Part shown: positions 29,590 to 42,019 of the stretch, in pieces | Layout: each line of letters opens with the position of its first letter | Position numbering within the stretch: position 1 is the stretch's first letter | Assembly: GCA_030248225.1 (NCBI GenBank) | Contig: JASANE010016330.1 | Coordinates: 1 to 64,000, forward strand | Reading direction: 5' to 3' | Source: Trileptium ribeirensis | Lineage: Eukaryota; Nematoda; Enoplea; Enoplida; Thoracostomopsidae | DNA length: 64,000 nucleotides | The notes under the pieces: generated by a model | What the model saw: only the letters and a program-made list of their open reading frames with translations | Told to the model about the DNA's origin: nothing | Databases searched by the model: none | Position numbers and translations under genes: made by a program

Positions 29590-29850
29590 AATATTGCAGA
29601 ATTCTCTATTTTAGCTGCATAAAATTAACTAATTAGCTAATTACTAATTAACCACTCAAAATTTTTTAATCCCAAATATCAGGTGCACAGTCTGACATGA
29701 TAGGCTTTCAAACAAAAAAAAGTTTTTTAAAATCGGTTCAGTGGTTCTTGAGATCCGTCGACCGAACGAATGAACGGACGGACATCGACCTTTTTACTCC
29801 CAGACAGAAAATAAAAACGCTTCGCTCGGCTTCGCCGAGCTCCACTCAAT
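29590..29850 (-). repeat. Dispersed repeat F3, partial copy
   Basis: The reverse complement of the left part of the 14,809 element: AATTAACTAATTAGCTAATTACTAATTAACC, AAAATCGGTTCAGTGGTTCTTG, CGGACGGACATCG, AAAACGCTTCGCTCGG. It ends in the palindrome GCTCGGCTTCGCCGAGC at 29,826. Confidence 0.75.
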
Positions 29851-29859
29851 AACTACGCC

Positions 29860-32800
29860 CCAGGCTGGAATCTTCAACTCATTTTTGCGTTTATTTGTTG
29901 TCTTGAACGACATATATATTAAAGTTCAGTTTTCATGGTTTTTGTGAGATTTCGCCAACCAGTGCGACCAAAATGAGTGGTGATTCGCATGAATGTGGCT
30001 TCTTCGCAACTTACCGGGAAGATGCCAAAATAGACAATCGCCCAACCGCAATACGTGGTCCCCCCGGGTCAAGGATCAAGTATTGACTACTCGCCGAACA
30101 TGTGAGTTGAAACGTGGCTTCAAGGCTTTTTCAAACCCTAAGAGTGGTACTACAACTAAATATGGTTTGAAATATATATTGAGGTTTTGGTTGGTGGTAA
30201 GACTCCTTTATTCGAACAAATGTAGAATTATCTGAAACGGGCGTCGCCACTCCATTTGAAAACTCCTGGTGGATGCATCCAACGCTATACCTGGATTCCA
30301 CCGGATAAAGAATGGGATCCTCCGGTTCGTCACTCCACGAATTCTGACCCAGCGGAGAAGCCAGATATTACAGGGGCTATCTAAACAGAACGAAGGTAGA
30401 GCGCACAATTCTATTTAAGAAAGCCGCGATTAAAAAAGTAAGTTGTATGTACCGTGTGTAACTCAACTTTGGCAGAACCATTTTACACGTTCTTTTCTAG
30501 ATGGTAAATGTGCCCGAATTATTTGCTCTTTAGTAAAAGGCAATATCTTCTGATCACGGTTTCACACCTCTAGCCGCCAAATTTCGATTTTCACCCATGG
30601 ATTTCCATTGCTATTGCATTCATATTACTTAGTAACCTTGGCACGCTGTATAAGTGAAGATTGCGTAACATACCAAACTGTTTCTCAAACCAGGAAGTTC
30701 ATGGGTACAAAAAGATAACATGCCTAGATCATATCTTATTTAAGTATATCATGGCCCATACATTGTAGAGGTGGCGCTAGCAGGTGCGAGAATTATGATA
30801 CATTTTAGCCGTAATGGGTTTCTGACAGCCTGAATAGTCCTGGTAATTAAAATTCGGTTAGCCATGCTATAAAAAGAGGTAATTTGTTTTGTAACTTTTA
30901 CACCAACATTTTACCCACTAAAGCGCAAAGATAGTTAAAACATACGTTTACAGAACAGACAAAACTAACCAGCAACCGACACGACTGTTGTGGAAGTAAA
31001 ACGCCGACTTTTCGCTGCACTTCCTCGGTCAGCAGCATGATTACGATACCAGTTATATGATAATTGTTTTTTTACTGTGACAGTTCTGGATTTCACAAAA
31101 TGTGGACTAAAAATTGGCTCGAACAAACTACTTTACGCGCCTTATTCTTTAACTGCTGTGCTACCCTGTCAACATTTTCTACAATCCCGAACAAAGACAT
31201 TATATACTTTCCTAGTACATACCATTGGGGCTGGGGCTTTCACTGTTTGTTAAGACCCAAGCTCTGATACGTCTGATACGATGACGGTTGAAATATGATA
31301 GAACTGACGGTGTGTTAAGAAATAAGCTATTACTATATAGTTTTTAGCGATAAATAGCACTTTTCGTCTGTGTTTCCTATGCTAATATGTTTTCCATCAC
31401 AAGCGCTATCTCGCAAGAAAAACAAAATGCAATCTATGTATCAAATAAAATACATTTTTAAGACGTTTGTCTGCCTCCTCTGTTTTAAATCGTGAAATGT
31501 AGCGGCAAAAAAACAAAGTTCTATTACTATCTGGGCAATGTGCTCTTGGCAGAGAGCGACATTTTTGTTTAAACTTCAGTATCCAGTGTAATCCTTATAA
31601 AATAAAAACTTGCGAAAATTTCGGCCAGCTTGAAGCATGGGGGTCAGCGAAGGATCCCACCATTTTTTCAGGTATAGACCCCATAGTCTCTGGATGCCCA
31701 AATCATCTCTCACCCCCAAAGGAGGTGAAAATTTTTAATTTTGTTTTTTTCAGCTTTGAAAATAACTTTTGGTTGGATGGATTGACGATTCAATGTTATT
31801 CGACAAAAATTTAATCAAGGGTTAGCTCGTCGTAAACACGGTTGGGTGGTGGGAATGCTGGAACGCGGTACGCAAAGGTGTCTAGTTTTCAGGGTTCCGG
31901 TGAGAACTATCGGTGTCATCATATCATTAAAATGCCCTAATTGAGTGAAAATTGGTACAATTTGACTTTCCTCGTCGTTCAATGGCGTATTATAGGTCAA
32001 ACTTCGGAACAAAATTTTTTCGATTTTTAACGTACATTGGTGTCGAGTCCAAAAAAATTTTTTCTGAAAATGGTCATGAGTGCCATTGAACTCAGCTCAT
32101 CGAACTGAGTCCAAATATACCAAAAATTTTGCTGTAGGACGATTCACTGATGTCCTCCCTGCTTCAAGAGTGCCAAAATTTCTTTGAGTGGAAATAAATT
32201 ACATGCATATTTCCTAGTGTAACGATAGGTTCCACAGTTTTACTGACATATGAAAAATCATGAAAATAACGTACATAACGTCCAAGAATATTCCAAATAA
32301 CGTCCAAGAATTTCCGAACATACAGTTATAGAGTGAATTTGACCGAATTTAAGCTCCATAGACGATATTGATTTTCAAATCTCCATGTGTCCTTAGTTAG
32401 GCATGCGATCCGTACACTGTTAGGAATGAAATAACTATATTTTCAGTGCGTAGTTATTGGAGTGCGAGGTAGAACAGAGCGCGTATAACTAGTCTGCCGG
32501 GGATTGCGTAAATGTTTATGAAATGAACATCCCCAACAACAGTTATATACTATAAGCACAATATGATGGCTATTTTCAGCAAATTTTATATCGATAGAAC
32601 CCTTCTTTCTCTAATGATCAAAAAGTCGATAAATTTTAAAATATGGTCACAAATTTACATAAGACAAAAACGTATAGCGCTTTCAGTATTGGACGCATAT
32701 CATGCAAATTCCATTGCTGCAACCTATTCAGAAACTAGACCGAACACAAATTAAAAACACAAAAATTAGATTAATTTAGTTTTAAAATTGGACTGTTCTG

Positions 32801-35800
32801 ACTCCACATAGTACCAAAAGTAGATTCAAACCAATAAAAATAATGTGTTAAATAATTCAGTCCTCTAGCAAGCAGCTATAAACTCACTAACTAAAAATTT
32901 TAAAAAATTTATATTTGATGACAGACTTTTTAACTACTACAATTCATAGCTCGTGTGGTCATTTTAAGTATCATCGAAAAACGTCGTAATCGCCGATACA
33001 GTAGTTTGAAACATTTGATTGAAATGCACAAAATAATACCTTGCTCGGTCGTCAGGGGGTAACAAAGGAAACAGTACCACACCAAAAGGGCGAACTAATC
33101 ACAGATACGCTTTACTGAATAACGTAATCACTTTTAGCTATTTCCAAAATGTTTATAATCGCAGATTGAACAATTTCAAACGTTTGAATAAAATATGTGA
33201 AATCATGGGGTTGCCAAAGAGTACAGTGGTCATTTCAAAACAAGATATAAAACTGACTGAACCACGACATCGTTTTCATCAACTTCGAAAACTTTCAAAT
33301 TATGTATCTTAACAATTACAATTAGAAGGGCTCTATTTGTATCAAATTTGTGTCGCTGTCTACGGATCCAAGAGCGTGACAAAAAGTGCTGTACAGCTGC
33401 GTCGGCGAGCACAGAAAGTACACATTTTTATATGAAAACCAAATTCTAAGATATAAAACAATATATTCTTGTTATGTCTCAAAATTACAAGGATTCAACA
33501 GGTAAGAGGGGTTACAATACCATGTGATAGTGCCATTACATGAGCGAGCTACGCGCCAAAATATTAGCTACAAGTGTGTAAAAGTTCCCGATTAATACCT
33601 AATCGTCAATAGTTCCTACTCATTTTAGTCATGTTCTGATGGCCAGAGAAAAAGACACGAATAAATTTATCAGTACTCAGAAACATTAAGATATAAGCTC
33701 GCTACGCAAAAATGCAAAATATACCTGCACAATGGTTTATGCGCGACAAAAGAAGATTTTCGCACAGTTGGTCGAAACTTGCAGAATTAGCACCCTCTAA
33801 AAACAAAAAACACCCTTGTCCGTCTTAAATTAGCGTGTTAGCCCATTTTCGCTCGTATTCTGTAAACGGCCTTTCCTTTCACCTACCGCTTTCTAACGAC
33901 AGAGACTCTATCAGAGACGTAGAGTACTTGGGCCAGAGTAATAGAATTAGCACCATGTCCAGCTATTAGATTTGCTACCCCAAAGTCACCATTACTCCAG
34001 CCCAGAGTAACCACATTGTTTCAACTTGTTGTCTTTATCCAAGCTATCAAGGCTCACAGACTAAATAGACACCTAACATGTTTTCCCAAGAGCCAACTAT
34101 TCAGGCCTGCTATCACTGACGGTAGCCACCTTTTTGTTCGTAAGTTGGAAGCATTCTATTATCATGGCACAATATTTCGATGGCCAGTATATCTGCCTGA
34201 AAAAACGGTAGTCTAGTTACCAAAAATCATCGGTTGTCAGATTCTGTTGGCATAATAAATGCCCGCACCACAACATTTTAAACCTAATATATGTATTCCT
34301 CTGCTCAAAGTTCTTTAACTAGGATATCAATAGGTTTAGGATAGGTCACTAACTCAATTCTACGCCACAAAGACACCACAACTGTTCTACAAAGAAAATA
34401 GATAGATTGTAGGCGCAGGTCCCAATTGCTACCATTAAATCTAATATGAACAAAAAATTATGAGGAAACACACAAATACAGAGATACCTAAGACAATCAA
34501 GCACTAATATATAAATTTTTCAAGTACTCTGCCTAGTGTAAAAGGTTTTAGCTATTTTTTAATCAAGTGACGTCCCAACAATTCCTACTTGGTATTATGT
34601 GACCTACAACTGCTGTCAAATGTTTCTTTATCAGTTAATAGTCATATGCTCATGAGACCACCGCATAAAAAAGCTATTTCGAGTGTTTTGCATTACGCTG
34701 GTATGACCTAAAACTAGTAATTACGCAAGGTGATAGGAAACGGGCACCTTTACTGCATATTTCGAAGTTCTAAATTGAGCTTCCAGAGCCCCTTTCAAAA
34801 GACACAAAATAATAATAAGAATAAGGCATTTATAAAATGCCCCTTTCGCTGATAGCGTAGCAAAAGCGCAGGATACTGTATACCAATTAACAACAATACG
34901 ATAATATACTAGCAGCGCATTAAGAGAAACTATAACTTTAGGATATTTAGTGAATTCTCGTTACAATTGTGAAAAAGATGTATCCTTTTTGCTAAGCGTG
35001 CCCAGGGGAGTGTCGACAAACGCCTGATATGCACTAAAATTATTTGCAAACAAACTATTCCTTCGGTCCTTTTAAAATTATGGTAGCTGGAAAAATTTGC
35101 TCAACGTAAAATTGGCTCATGGGGGAGCATGTGCCTCATTACGGTTACAATTTACATTTCCGGTTACGGCTAATTTCGGTTTCACTTATTCGCTGATATA
35201 TATACGTTATGTACATATTTCTATATTGTTTACAGGGACCAGGAACTAAAATCGGATCACTAGTGCTGCAAAACTGCTTACTATGCACAAAAAATTGCAA
35301 TGGCCATCGATGATCTTGGCTAAGCCTATTCCAAGTATATACCTCATATTAGCCGGAACTTAATCGTTATATATATACTAAAAACGACCAATCTGCAAAT
35401 ATATATATGTGAGTAATAAATATTTTTTTACAAAAAACATACAAATATTATAAATTAAGAAAAACTGACACGGAATAAATTATATAGCAGTCAGCCAGCG
35501 ACACCAAAAACATAGCTTAACAATTATTTATACCGTTAAAAAACGTCTTGAGTTAAATATTTTCACAAATTGAATTATGAGCAACAGATACCATATCACT
35601 CAGAGACGCAGTTTAAATAAACGAGCTTGTGTGCAAATTCCGTACAATCTGATAGCTTTAAAACAACTGGAACGGCTTACTTCTAATTTGTCAATGTCAG
35701 TGACAAAGGTGAATATATATTTGCATTATGGATGCACGGAACTAATAAACATGGTAACAGGTCCAAACCTATATATGTAATATGGTCAACAGCAAAGCAC

Positions 35801-36120
35801 ATTTATAGTCATATGGCCTAAAAACTAAAACCAGTGTCAATAAAATCGATGGCGTTTGGCGGCTTTATAACAACACAAAGGACCCACATATCACAGAGTG
35901 AAAAGAGAGTCAAAATACCTCCTATACCTTCGAGACTGGACAATCTCTCTGAACGCCTATTTTGCTACAGCAGGCGTTCAACTGAGAACAACATTTGAAA
36001 AACTCGAACAATCGATACCGTTGCTAAAAGCCACTGTCGAAACTATGTTTAAAATAAAGGGGGGTGCCGTACTTTTTACATAAACCCAAAAAGGTTGCCC
36101 CTAACTGCATCACAAAACTC
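29860..36120. other. Long gene-free stretch
   Basis: No confident gene. 29,970-30,090 and 30,260-30,390 have locally GC-richer, codon-like sequence; the second reads TPGGCIQRYTWIPPDKEWDP and on to ITGAI then stop on the plus strand, but no family was recognised. 31,640-32,060 is a repeat-like block containing TTTTGGTTGGATGGATTGA, also seen at 37,010. 33,150-33,420 has a minus-strand open frame of 60 codons with no identity. 35,190-35,420 is rich in TATATA. Confidence 0.4.
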
Positions 36121-36179
36121 AACGCTTGACTTTTAGAAGTAAAACGCCCATTGCTGGCAAAAAAACTGTCATTGAAACG

Positions 36180-36486
36180 GAGCGAACGGAGTTTCCACTG
36201 AGGGCGCTAGGGAAAATCGTGAAAATTCCTGTTTTGTCTGTAGCTGTCAAACAGGTTTTTAAGGGTTTCTTGCCAAATCTGATCATGCGAATACCAGGGT
36301 TTGTCAGCCCATATCTCGCGACACAGGCTTCGCATCGACAACGGCCAATCAATGGAAAAACGAAAAAATCAGCTGAACGAGATCCACAACATTATTGACC
36401 ACGACTTTTTTGTGGGATCACTCACTGTGCCGCTGCGGTCCCAAATATGGTTCCCTTTGCGAGAAATAGCGATTTTTCAAATTTAG
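36180..36486 (+). repeat. Dispersed repeat F1, tandem unit 1
   Basis: GAGTTTCCACTGAGGGCGCTAGG, AAACAGGTTTTTAAGGGTTTC, CATATCTCGCGACACAGGCTTCGCAT, GAGATCCACAAC, TTGACCACGACTTTTTTGTG and GAGAAATAGCGATTTTTCAAATTT. Unit 2 follows about 740 bp downstream in the same orientation. Confidence 0.85.
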
Positions 36487-36929
36487 ACATGTTATTGCAT
36501 GTTCTTCCCTATAATGAGCGCCTATTAGGTTATCAAGCACGCTGGATACGATGGATTTGCTATCTAGGGTCTAACTTATATATTACATATTATACATTTT
36601 CATGTTTACGATAAACAATCGACGAATCCTATTTCATAAATGTAGCGCGTTTTCTGTTGTTTGGTTACATATTACGGACAGGGCATCAAGATTAGTCTAT
36701 AGGTTTTTGGTAGGCTGAATTCGATGGTTTGGTTATCTGGAACACAGCAAGGTTATCTGGTAGAGCGACGAGGCTTTAGTATTTTAATGGATTCAGGAAT
36801 ACGGAGGTTTTAGTGTAGTTAATACATCAAACAGAAAGACTGTTATAAGTAAGTACACAAAATACTCCCTTAATGAAACCGCTGTCGCTCCGTTTTACCG
36901 TCGCTTGCGAGATTCTAGTTAAACTGAAC

Positions 36930-37345
36930 AAGCTGAGTTTCCACTGAGGGCGCTAGGAAAATAGTGAAAATTTCTTTATTTTGTCTGTTGCGGTCATTCA
37001 TAGCACATCTTTGGTTGGATGGATTGATTTCGATAAAAATTTTTGTTAGATATCAAAAGTGATGATGTGCGCGTTGCACAAGAACAGCTCCGACCCCAGC
37101 TTTCCGGCTAAAAACAGGTTTTTAACGGTTCTCTGTAATCTTGTCATACGGATACAAGTGTTGAGCAACTCATATCTCGAGACACAGGCTTCGCATTGAA
37201 AAATAGAACCAGCTTATCGAGATCTACAACTTTGTTGACCATGATTTTTTTGTAGAACCAGTCCCTGGGATATTACTTTTCATGGAATACGGCTAGTCGA
37301 CGCTTTTCAAGAAATAGCGATTTTTCAAATTTCGGCCTGTTACCT
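36930..37345 (+). repeat. Dispersed repeat F1, tandem unit 2
   Basis: Repeats GAGTTTCCACTGAGGGCGCTAGG, CATATCTCGAGACACAGGCTTCGCAT, CGAGATCTACAAC, TTGACCATGATTTTTTTGTAGAACCA and GAAATAGCGATTTTTCAAATTT. It has an extra segment with TTGGTTGGATGGATTGATTT not present in unit 1. Confidence 0.85.
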
Positions 37346-37349
37346 AGTA

Positions 37350-39100
37350 TGTATAATAATTTGTAGTACTAATTTACTAATTTTTTCACAATAAAAAGCC
37401 GGTGCTGCTGGGGGGAAAACCCGTTGCCAAACTCATTTGTAATGGCATAATATTTTCACCGTAACGGTCACAAAACTTCTCCGATTATCAATAGTACATA
37501 CCCTCTTAGCGATCTAATATAGACGTAGAAGGAACTTGACGTAATATGTTTGTTTGTGCTGTGACGTAATGTTTGTTTGTAATGGCTAAACTTATGGACA
37601 TTAGAACGTTGCAAAAAACACCAGTGGATATTGTTTCCGTGTTCAAATCTGCCACTGAGCATAATGCTCAAAATTCCATAAGTTGGCTTTTTGTTCTGCA
37701 ACCCATAAAAAGCGTTCGCTCTTTAGTGAACCTTAGATACATGGTCTTTAACTCTACATTTTTAGCTCATCGGAGTAACCGTCATTAATTTGTGCGAAAC
37801 CACCTCAGTGCGCCAGAACCAATCAAAATTATCGACATAATCATTGTAAAAGAAGCAACTCCGCCTGCATACAATCTGCTCACAGTCTTAAAATTCAATC
37901 TGTGAAGCATTTTGTACAATACAATATATCTATATATGGTTCCCCACACGGGTTATTATTTTGACTCTACATATTGGTTTGACAAGGGGTAATGAAAACT
38001 ATTTACAGTGCTTAGGGCATGCGTTAGTGAAAGTAGTAAAATGATGTCGTTCTGTCCAATGTATCTAGAGAAAAAATTATAAAATAGGCTTTTTCCACTT
38101 CACGATTCAAGCCATTCAAAATAGTTTCCAATGACCTGTTATACAATGAACGCAAATAAAGCCGTGATCACATTGCGGAAGATACACTTTGCAGCATATT
38201 GTATAGTGTTCACATGACATCAGATCCGACCCGATAGAGCATGTACAATTCTAACGCATCCCAAAGGGATGGGGAAGTGTTAAAAAATACATAAATACGT
38301 ACACAGGTATACGGTGGGTATAGAGTTTTATCAGATACAATGTGAACAAAAATCGAGTCGGTAGGGATGTGAAAACGGACTAACATAAGTGTAAAACGAT
38401 AATTTTCGGTAGCGTATACAAGTCGTTTGGTTTTGTTGGCGAAAAGAAAATTATTTTGTGAAAATTTGAAAGCCGAAGACATTGGACCAATGCCACTACG
38501 GGTGCTGCGAAGGCAAGGTAGTTTCACCGGCTTATATATAACACTGAGAAGGAACTGGCTGCTTTGGGAAAAAGTATTGTAAAGTAGAAGCTTTCATTAA
38601 CTATTTGGTGGTTTCGTTTTAATTGGACGGCTCCGAAACGAATTGTATAGCAAAATGTTCCTCACACCACGGACTAGGCGTGCCCGGTAAGGGCGAATCA
38701 AAACTTTGGGAACTGTGGTCGACTGTCTTGCGTTATACTAGTAGATACTAGGTTAACACATAACAAAAACCAGGTATAAATACATAGTATTTTTCAAAGA
38801 TGAGTTATGCTTGATACAATCAAATATAATTTTTTGCTCTCGCTTTTCAATGATGAAAATAGCTCCGTTTAAATAAACGTTGCAGCACCAATATACCAAT
38901 TGACGAATGATGCATATATTGTTTTAGGATTATGTGTTATATATATATTTCATGATGTAAAGCACAAATGAGTTTTATTGAAACACTTGACGTAACATGC
39001 TATTCGTAATTCTGCAGGAATTACGACGCTTATGCATAGCAGTAGCCATTAGTATCGTGTTTTGCGTGATGAATAAACTAATACACACGCATTGTGAGGC
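37350..39100. other. Gene-free AT-rich stretch
   Basis: Contains a minus-strand open frame at 38,210-38,527 (105 codons) of ordinary amino-acid composition with no recognisable domain. It could be an unidentified exon or chance. Nothing else seen. Confidence 0.4.
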
Positions 39101-39114
39101 GAACAAACGACGAA

Positions 39115-39560
39115 ATTTGAAAAATCGGTATTTCTGGAAAAGGGTTGACGTACCATATTCGGATACAGGAAGTGGTCCCACAGGAAAGCGATGTTCACCA
39201 AAGTTGTAAATGATGAGATGATTCCAGGCGATAGCGATCTCTGTTTTTACCAATCGGAATAATCTGATAACGATCAGGATAGCAAAGCCTCTGTCACAAG
39301 ATACGGGCTGCGGTGCACAGGTGCCTGCTTAAGTGCTTAGCTAGATTTGAAAACGAATGCTTTAAACGTTTGTGCTACTTTAAACCAGAAGATGTGGTCG
39401 ATGCTCTTGGCGCTTAACTAAAAGGAACAGTATCATCACTTTTGCAATCGAATAAAAAATGTTAAAATCCATGAAGCCGAAAACGAGTTATATGTCACAC
39501 CGACAGACAAAAAACATTTTCACGACCCACCCTATGCGCCTTGTGTGCAAATTTCCCTCG
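39115..39560 (-). repeat. Dispersed repeat F1, copy
   Basis: ATTTGAAAAATCGGTATTTC, CGTACCATATTCGG, AGGAAGTGGTCCCACAGGAAAG, AAGTTGTAAATGATGAG, TCTGTCACAAGATACGGGCTG and CTCGCTCCGTTTGAA, the same order as at 21,972. Confidence 0.78.
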
Positions 39561-39699
39561 CTCCGTTTGAACTACAAGTGGAAAAATTCATAATAATAAA
39601 CATCAAGCTGTGTTGATTTTAGTTATGGACTGTAATATACAAGCACTAGTATCTCGAAAAGCGAGAGGAGACGGCGCTACGGTCATTTTATCCAATAAC

Positions 39700-40865
39700 A
39701 ACACCAAAGAACTTCTTATGATAAGAATTCCAATGACCAAAAGAAAAACTTTTGACGATTATGAATAGCAAATTTGAGAAAAAAATTATAACTTGGACAT
39801 TTAGTAACCCCAAAACGTTTAATCGGCCTACATACATCTACATATATTGGAAAAATGGTGAAATGTAATCTAATAAATTTTGTTCGGACACCGTACGCAG
39901 GGTTAATAACAAAACCATAAAACCGACTTGTTTAACGGGTTAAATAACTATATAATCCCACAGTTCACCCTAACAATCAAAAACTTCGCTTCGTAAAAAT
40001 TTTGAAATTTTAACTTTTTGGGATTTTTAAACTTTGGCTGATAGCTCGCTAACGCCAGATATGACAAAAATGCATAAAAACAAAGTTGCAACTCTCGATA
40101 AAAGGATTCCGCATATTGATCTTCAAAATATCCGGATAGCTAAAATTCAAAAAATGTGACCCTTGACCATTTTGGGGCTCATCTAGGCCCGGAAGACGTG
40201 GTCGGTGGGTTTAGCGGCTAATGAGAGGGCACAAATAGATACTCGGATGGCCAAAATTCAAAAAATATGACCGCTGACCTTTTGGAACATATTTTGGTCC
40301 GGAATGCGGGGTCAGCGCGTTTAGCATCCAATGAAAAGGCACAAACCGATTGAATTTGTGATTAAAAAATTTGTTAAATTCATACACCCAATGATAGTTA
40401 CATATCTCCACAGACGGCCGAAATATGAAATTTTTACCTTTGTTTGCCGGTATGAAACTTATAAGTGAAAATTCCGCTCGCTTCGTTTGCTCCGTTTCAA
40501 TTATTCCAAAATTTCAGGATCTAAGTATGTGTACATATAACGAAATTGTTGACACAAAAACTTCCCAATCTTAGTTAACGCCTTTTTCCAAAAGTGTTGC
40601 TAGCACCGAGAGGAAACGCTTGTTGACCATTTTGTCGTTCCAAATTCAGGTCCCTAAGCACACTTAAAGTCCCATAATAGCAATTATATACACGCTGGCT
40701 TTACTTCAGTGACAGCGGTAAGGTCATGTTACTCATATAACAAAACCGAACAACACGTAATGACCAACAACTTAAAAGTTTTGAAACTTATAAATCACAA
40801 ACTTTAAGAAAAAGAACAACTTGAAGAGTGATTTTAAGTAGTTAGGCCTCTAAGGCTTGCCTAGG
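39700..40865 (+). repeat. Dispersed repeat F2, copy 2 (rearranged)
   Basis: Shares with 24,100-24,925 the phrases CTACATACATCTACATATATTGG, TTCGTAAAAATTTTGAAA, TGTGACCCTTGACCATTTTGG, CACAAACCGATTGAATTTGTGA, CGTTCCAAATTCAGGTCCCTAAGC and CTTATAAATCACAAACTTTAAGAAAAA. Part of the middle is duplicated: a GACCCTTGACC / GACCGCTGACC block occurs twice about 110 bp apart. Confidence 0.75.
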
Positions 40866-41269
40866 TTATAGGTGGAAACTATATTTGCTTCGCTGGGAGG
40901 GATTCATTTATTTCCACCTGTAATGCATGCGCTGTAATATATAGCTAAAGAGAAATATTCCATCCAATGCCTTATACGCTTAAATATTGTCGAATTATTT
41001 TCCGAAAAAGTTGCTAGAATTCTTGCTATTAAAGCATGGAGTACGTTTTTCAAAAGCCTCGTAACAAAGGTGCTTTTGTAAGAGCTATGCAATATCACAT
41101 TTTTAGTTAAACAATGTTCATTAATGTACATCGCAAAATAATGAGTCTGTTGTAGCACAAGTACATGCTGTATACGTCATAACTAGACACTACGTTGGAA
41201 GCCATGGGTTGAACGGTTCAGTTACGCTAATCGGCGCAGAAAATTACTTCGATAAAACAATTTGACATT

Positions 41270-41480
41270 ATATACAGGGTCAATTACTCTACGAAATACG
41301 ATCAATATCACCCATATAGCTTGAGCAGTTGCGGAAATATTGCTGGTTTCATGTATTTCGAGTCTCGGGTGCCCGTTTAAGACCTCATTTTGACCCATCG
41401 ATGCAGCGTAAATCACATCAGCAACCCACCATGTATTGCTACGTAGAGGACGAATTTGTCTATGAATAAGACCAAAAACT
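41270..41480 (+). repeat. Single diverged monomer of the 165-bp satellite
   Basis: ATTACTCTACGAAATACGATCAATATCACCCATATAGCTTGAGCAGTTGC, TTTCATGTATTTCGAGTCTCGGGTGCCC and CATTTTGACCCATCGATGCAGCG align with the 20-kb array in the same orientation. The 96-codon minus-strand ORF across it has no meaning. Confidence 0.72.
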
Positions 41481-41726
41481 GCGATCCGGTTTTTACAGGG
41501 AGAAGCGACCACTTAGCCCCCAACGCAACCCCCTAAACAGGTCTCCCTAGAGATGCCGATACTCTACATTTTGCCTCCCCACACACTTCAAAACTAACAG
41601 CAGCAGAAGTGGTTAAATTTATAATTGTTGCGACTTAGGATATTCAACGCAATGCTTCCGGAAACCTATGATACATTAGAGCAAGTAGCAATAAAATTTA
41701 ACATGTAACGTATGCATAGTGAAACT

Positions 41727-42014
41727 GGTCTATCCTTAGATTTCAGAAAAGTGGGAGTGGTCTTTGGAGGACCTAAATTTATTCTCTGAGAAAACTTCAG
41801 TGGCGGGCAGTAAAACAGCCATTTCCATGAGGCAAAACAGCACTTTAGCATTAAAAAATTGTAGTAGTTCATGTTTAAAATATATTTACCATTTAGAAAA
41901 CAAAATCTAGAGACATCATTAAATCATAGACTTGGTTGAACATAATTTCGGGTGAGCGAGGGAAACGAATATGGGATGATTTGGAAAGTGTAGGTAGCCG
42001 AAATGTGGACAAGA
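41727..42014. mobile_element. GGCCTGTCCACAG-type TIR element, diverged copy 2
   Basis: Left part GGTCTATCCTTAGATTTCAGAAAAGTGGGAGTGG then TTATTCTCTGAGAAAA matches the left arm of the 8,727 element. Right part GATGATTTGGAAAGTGTAGG then ATGTGGACAAGACAT matches its right arm. Terminal repeats are decayed. Confidence 0.6.
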
Positions 42015-42019
42015 CATGT

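Noticed and set aside
41222..41512. 96-codon minus-strand ORF
   Set aside because: Lies on a satellite monomer related to the 20-kb array.
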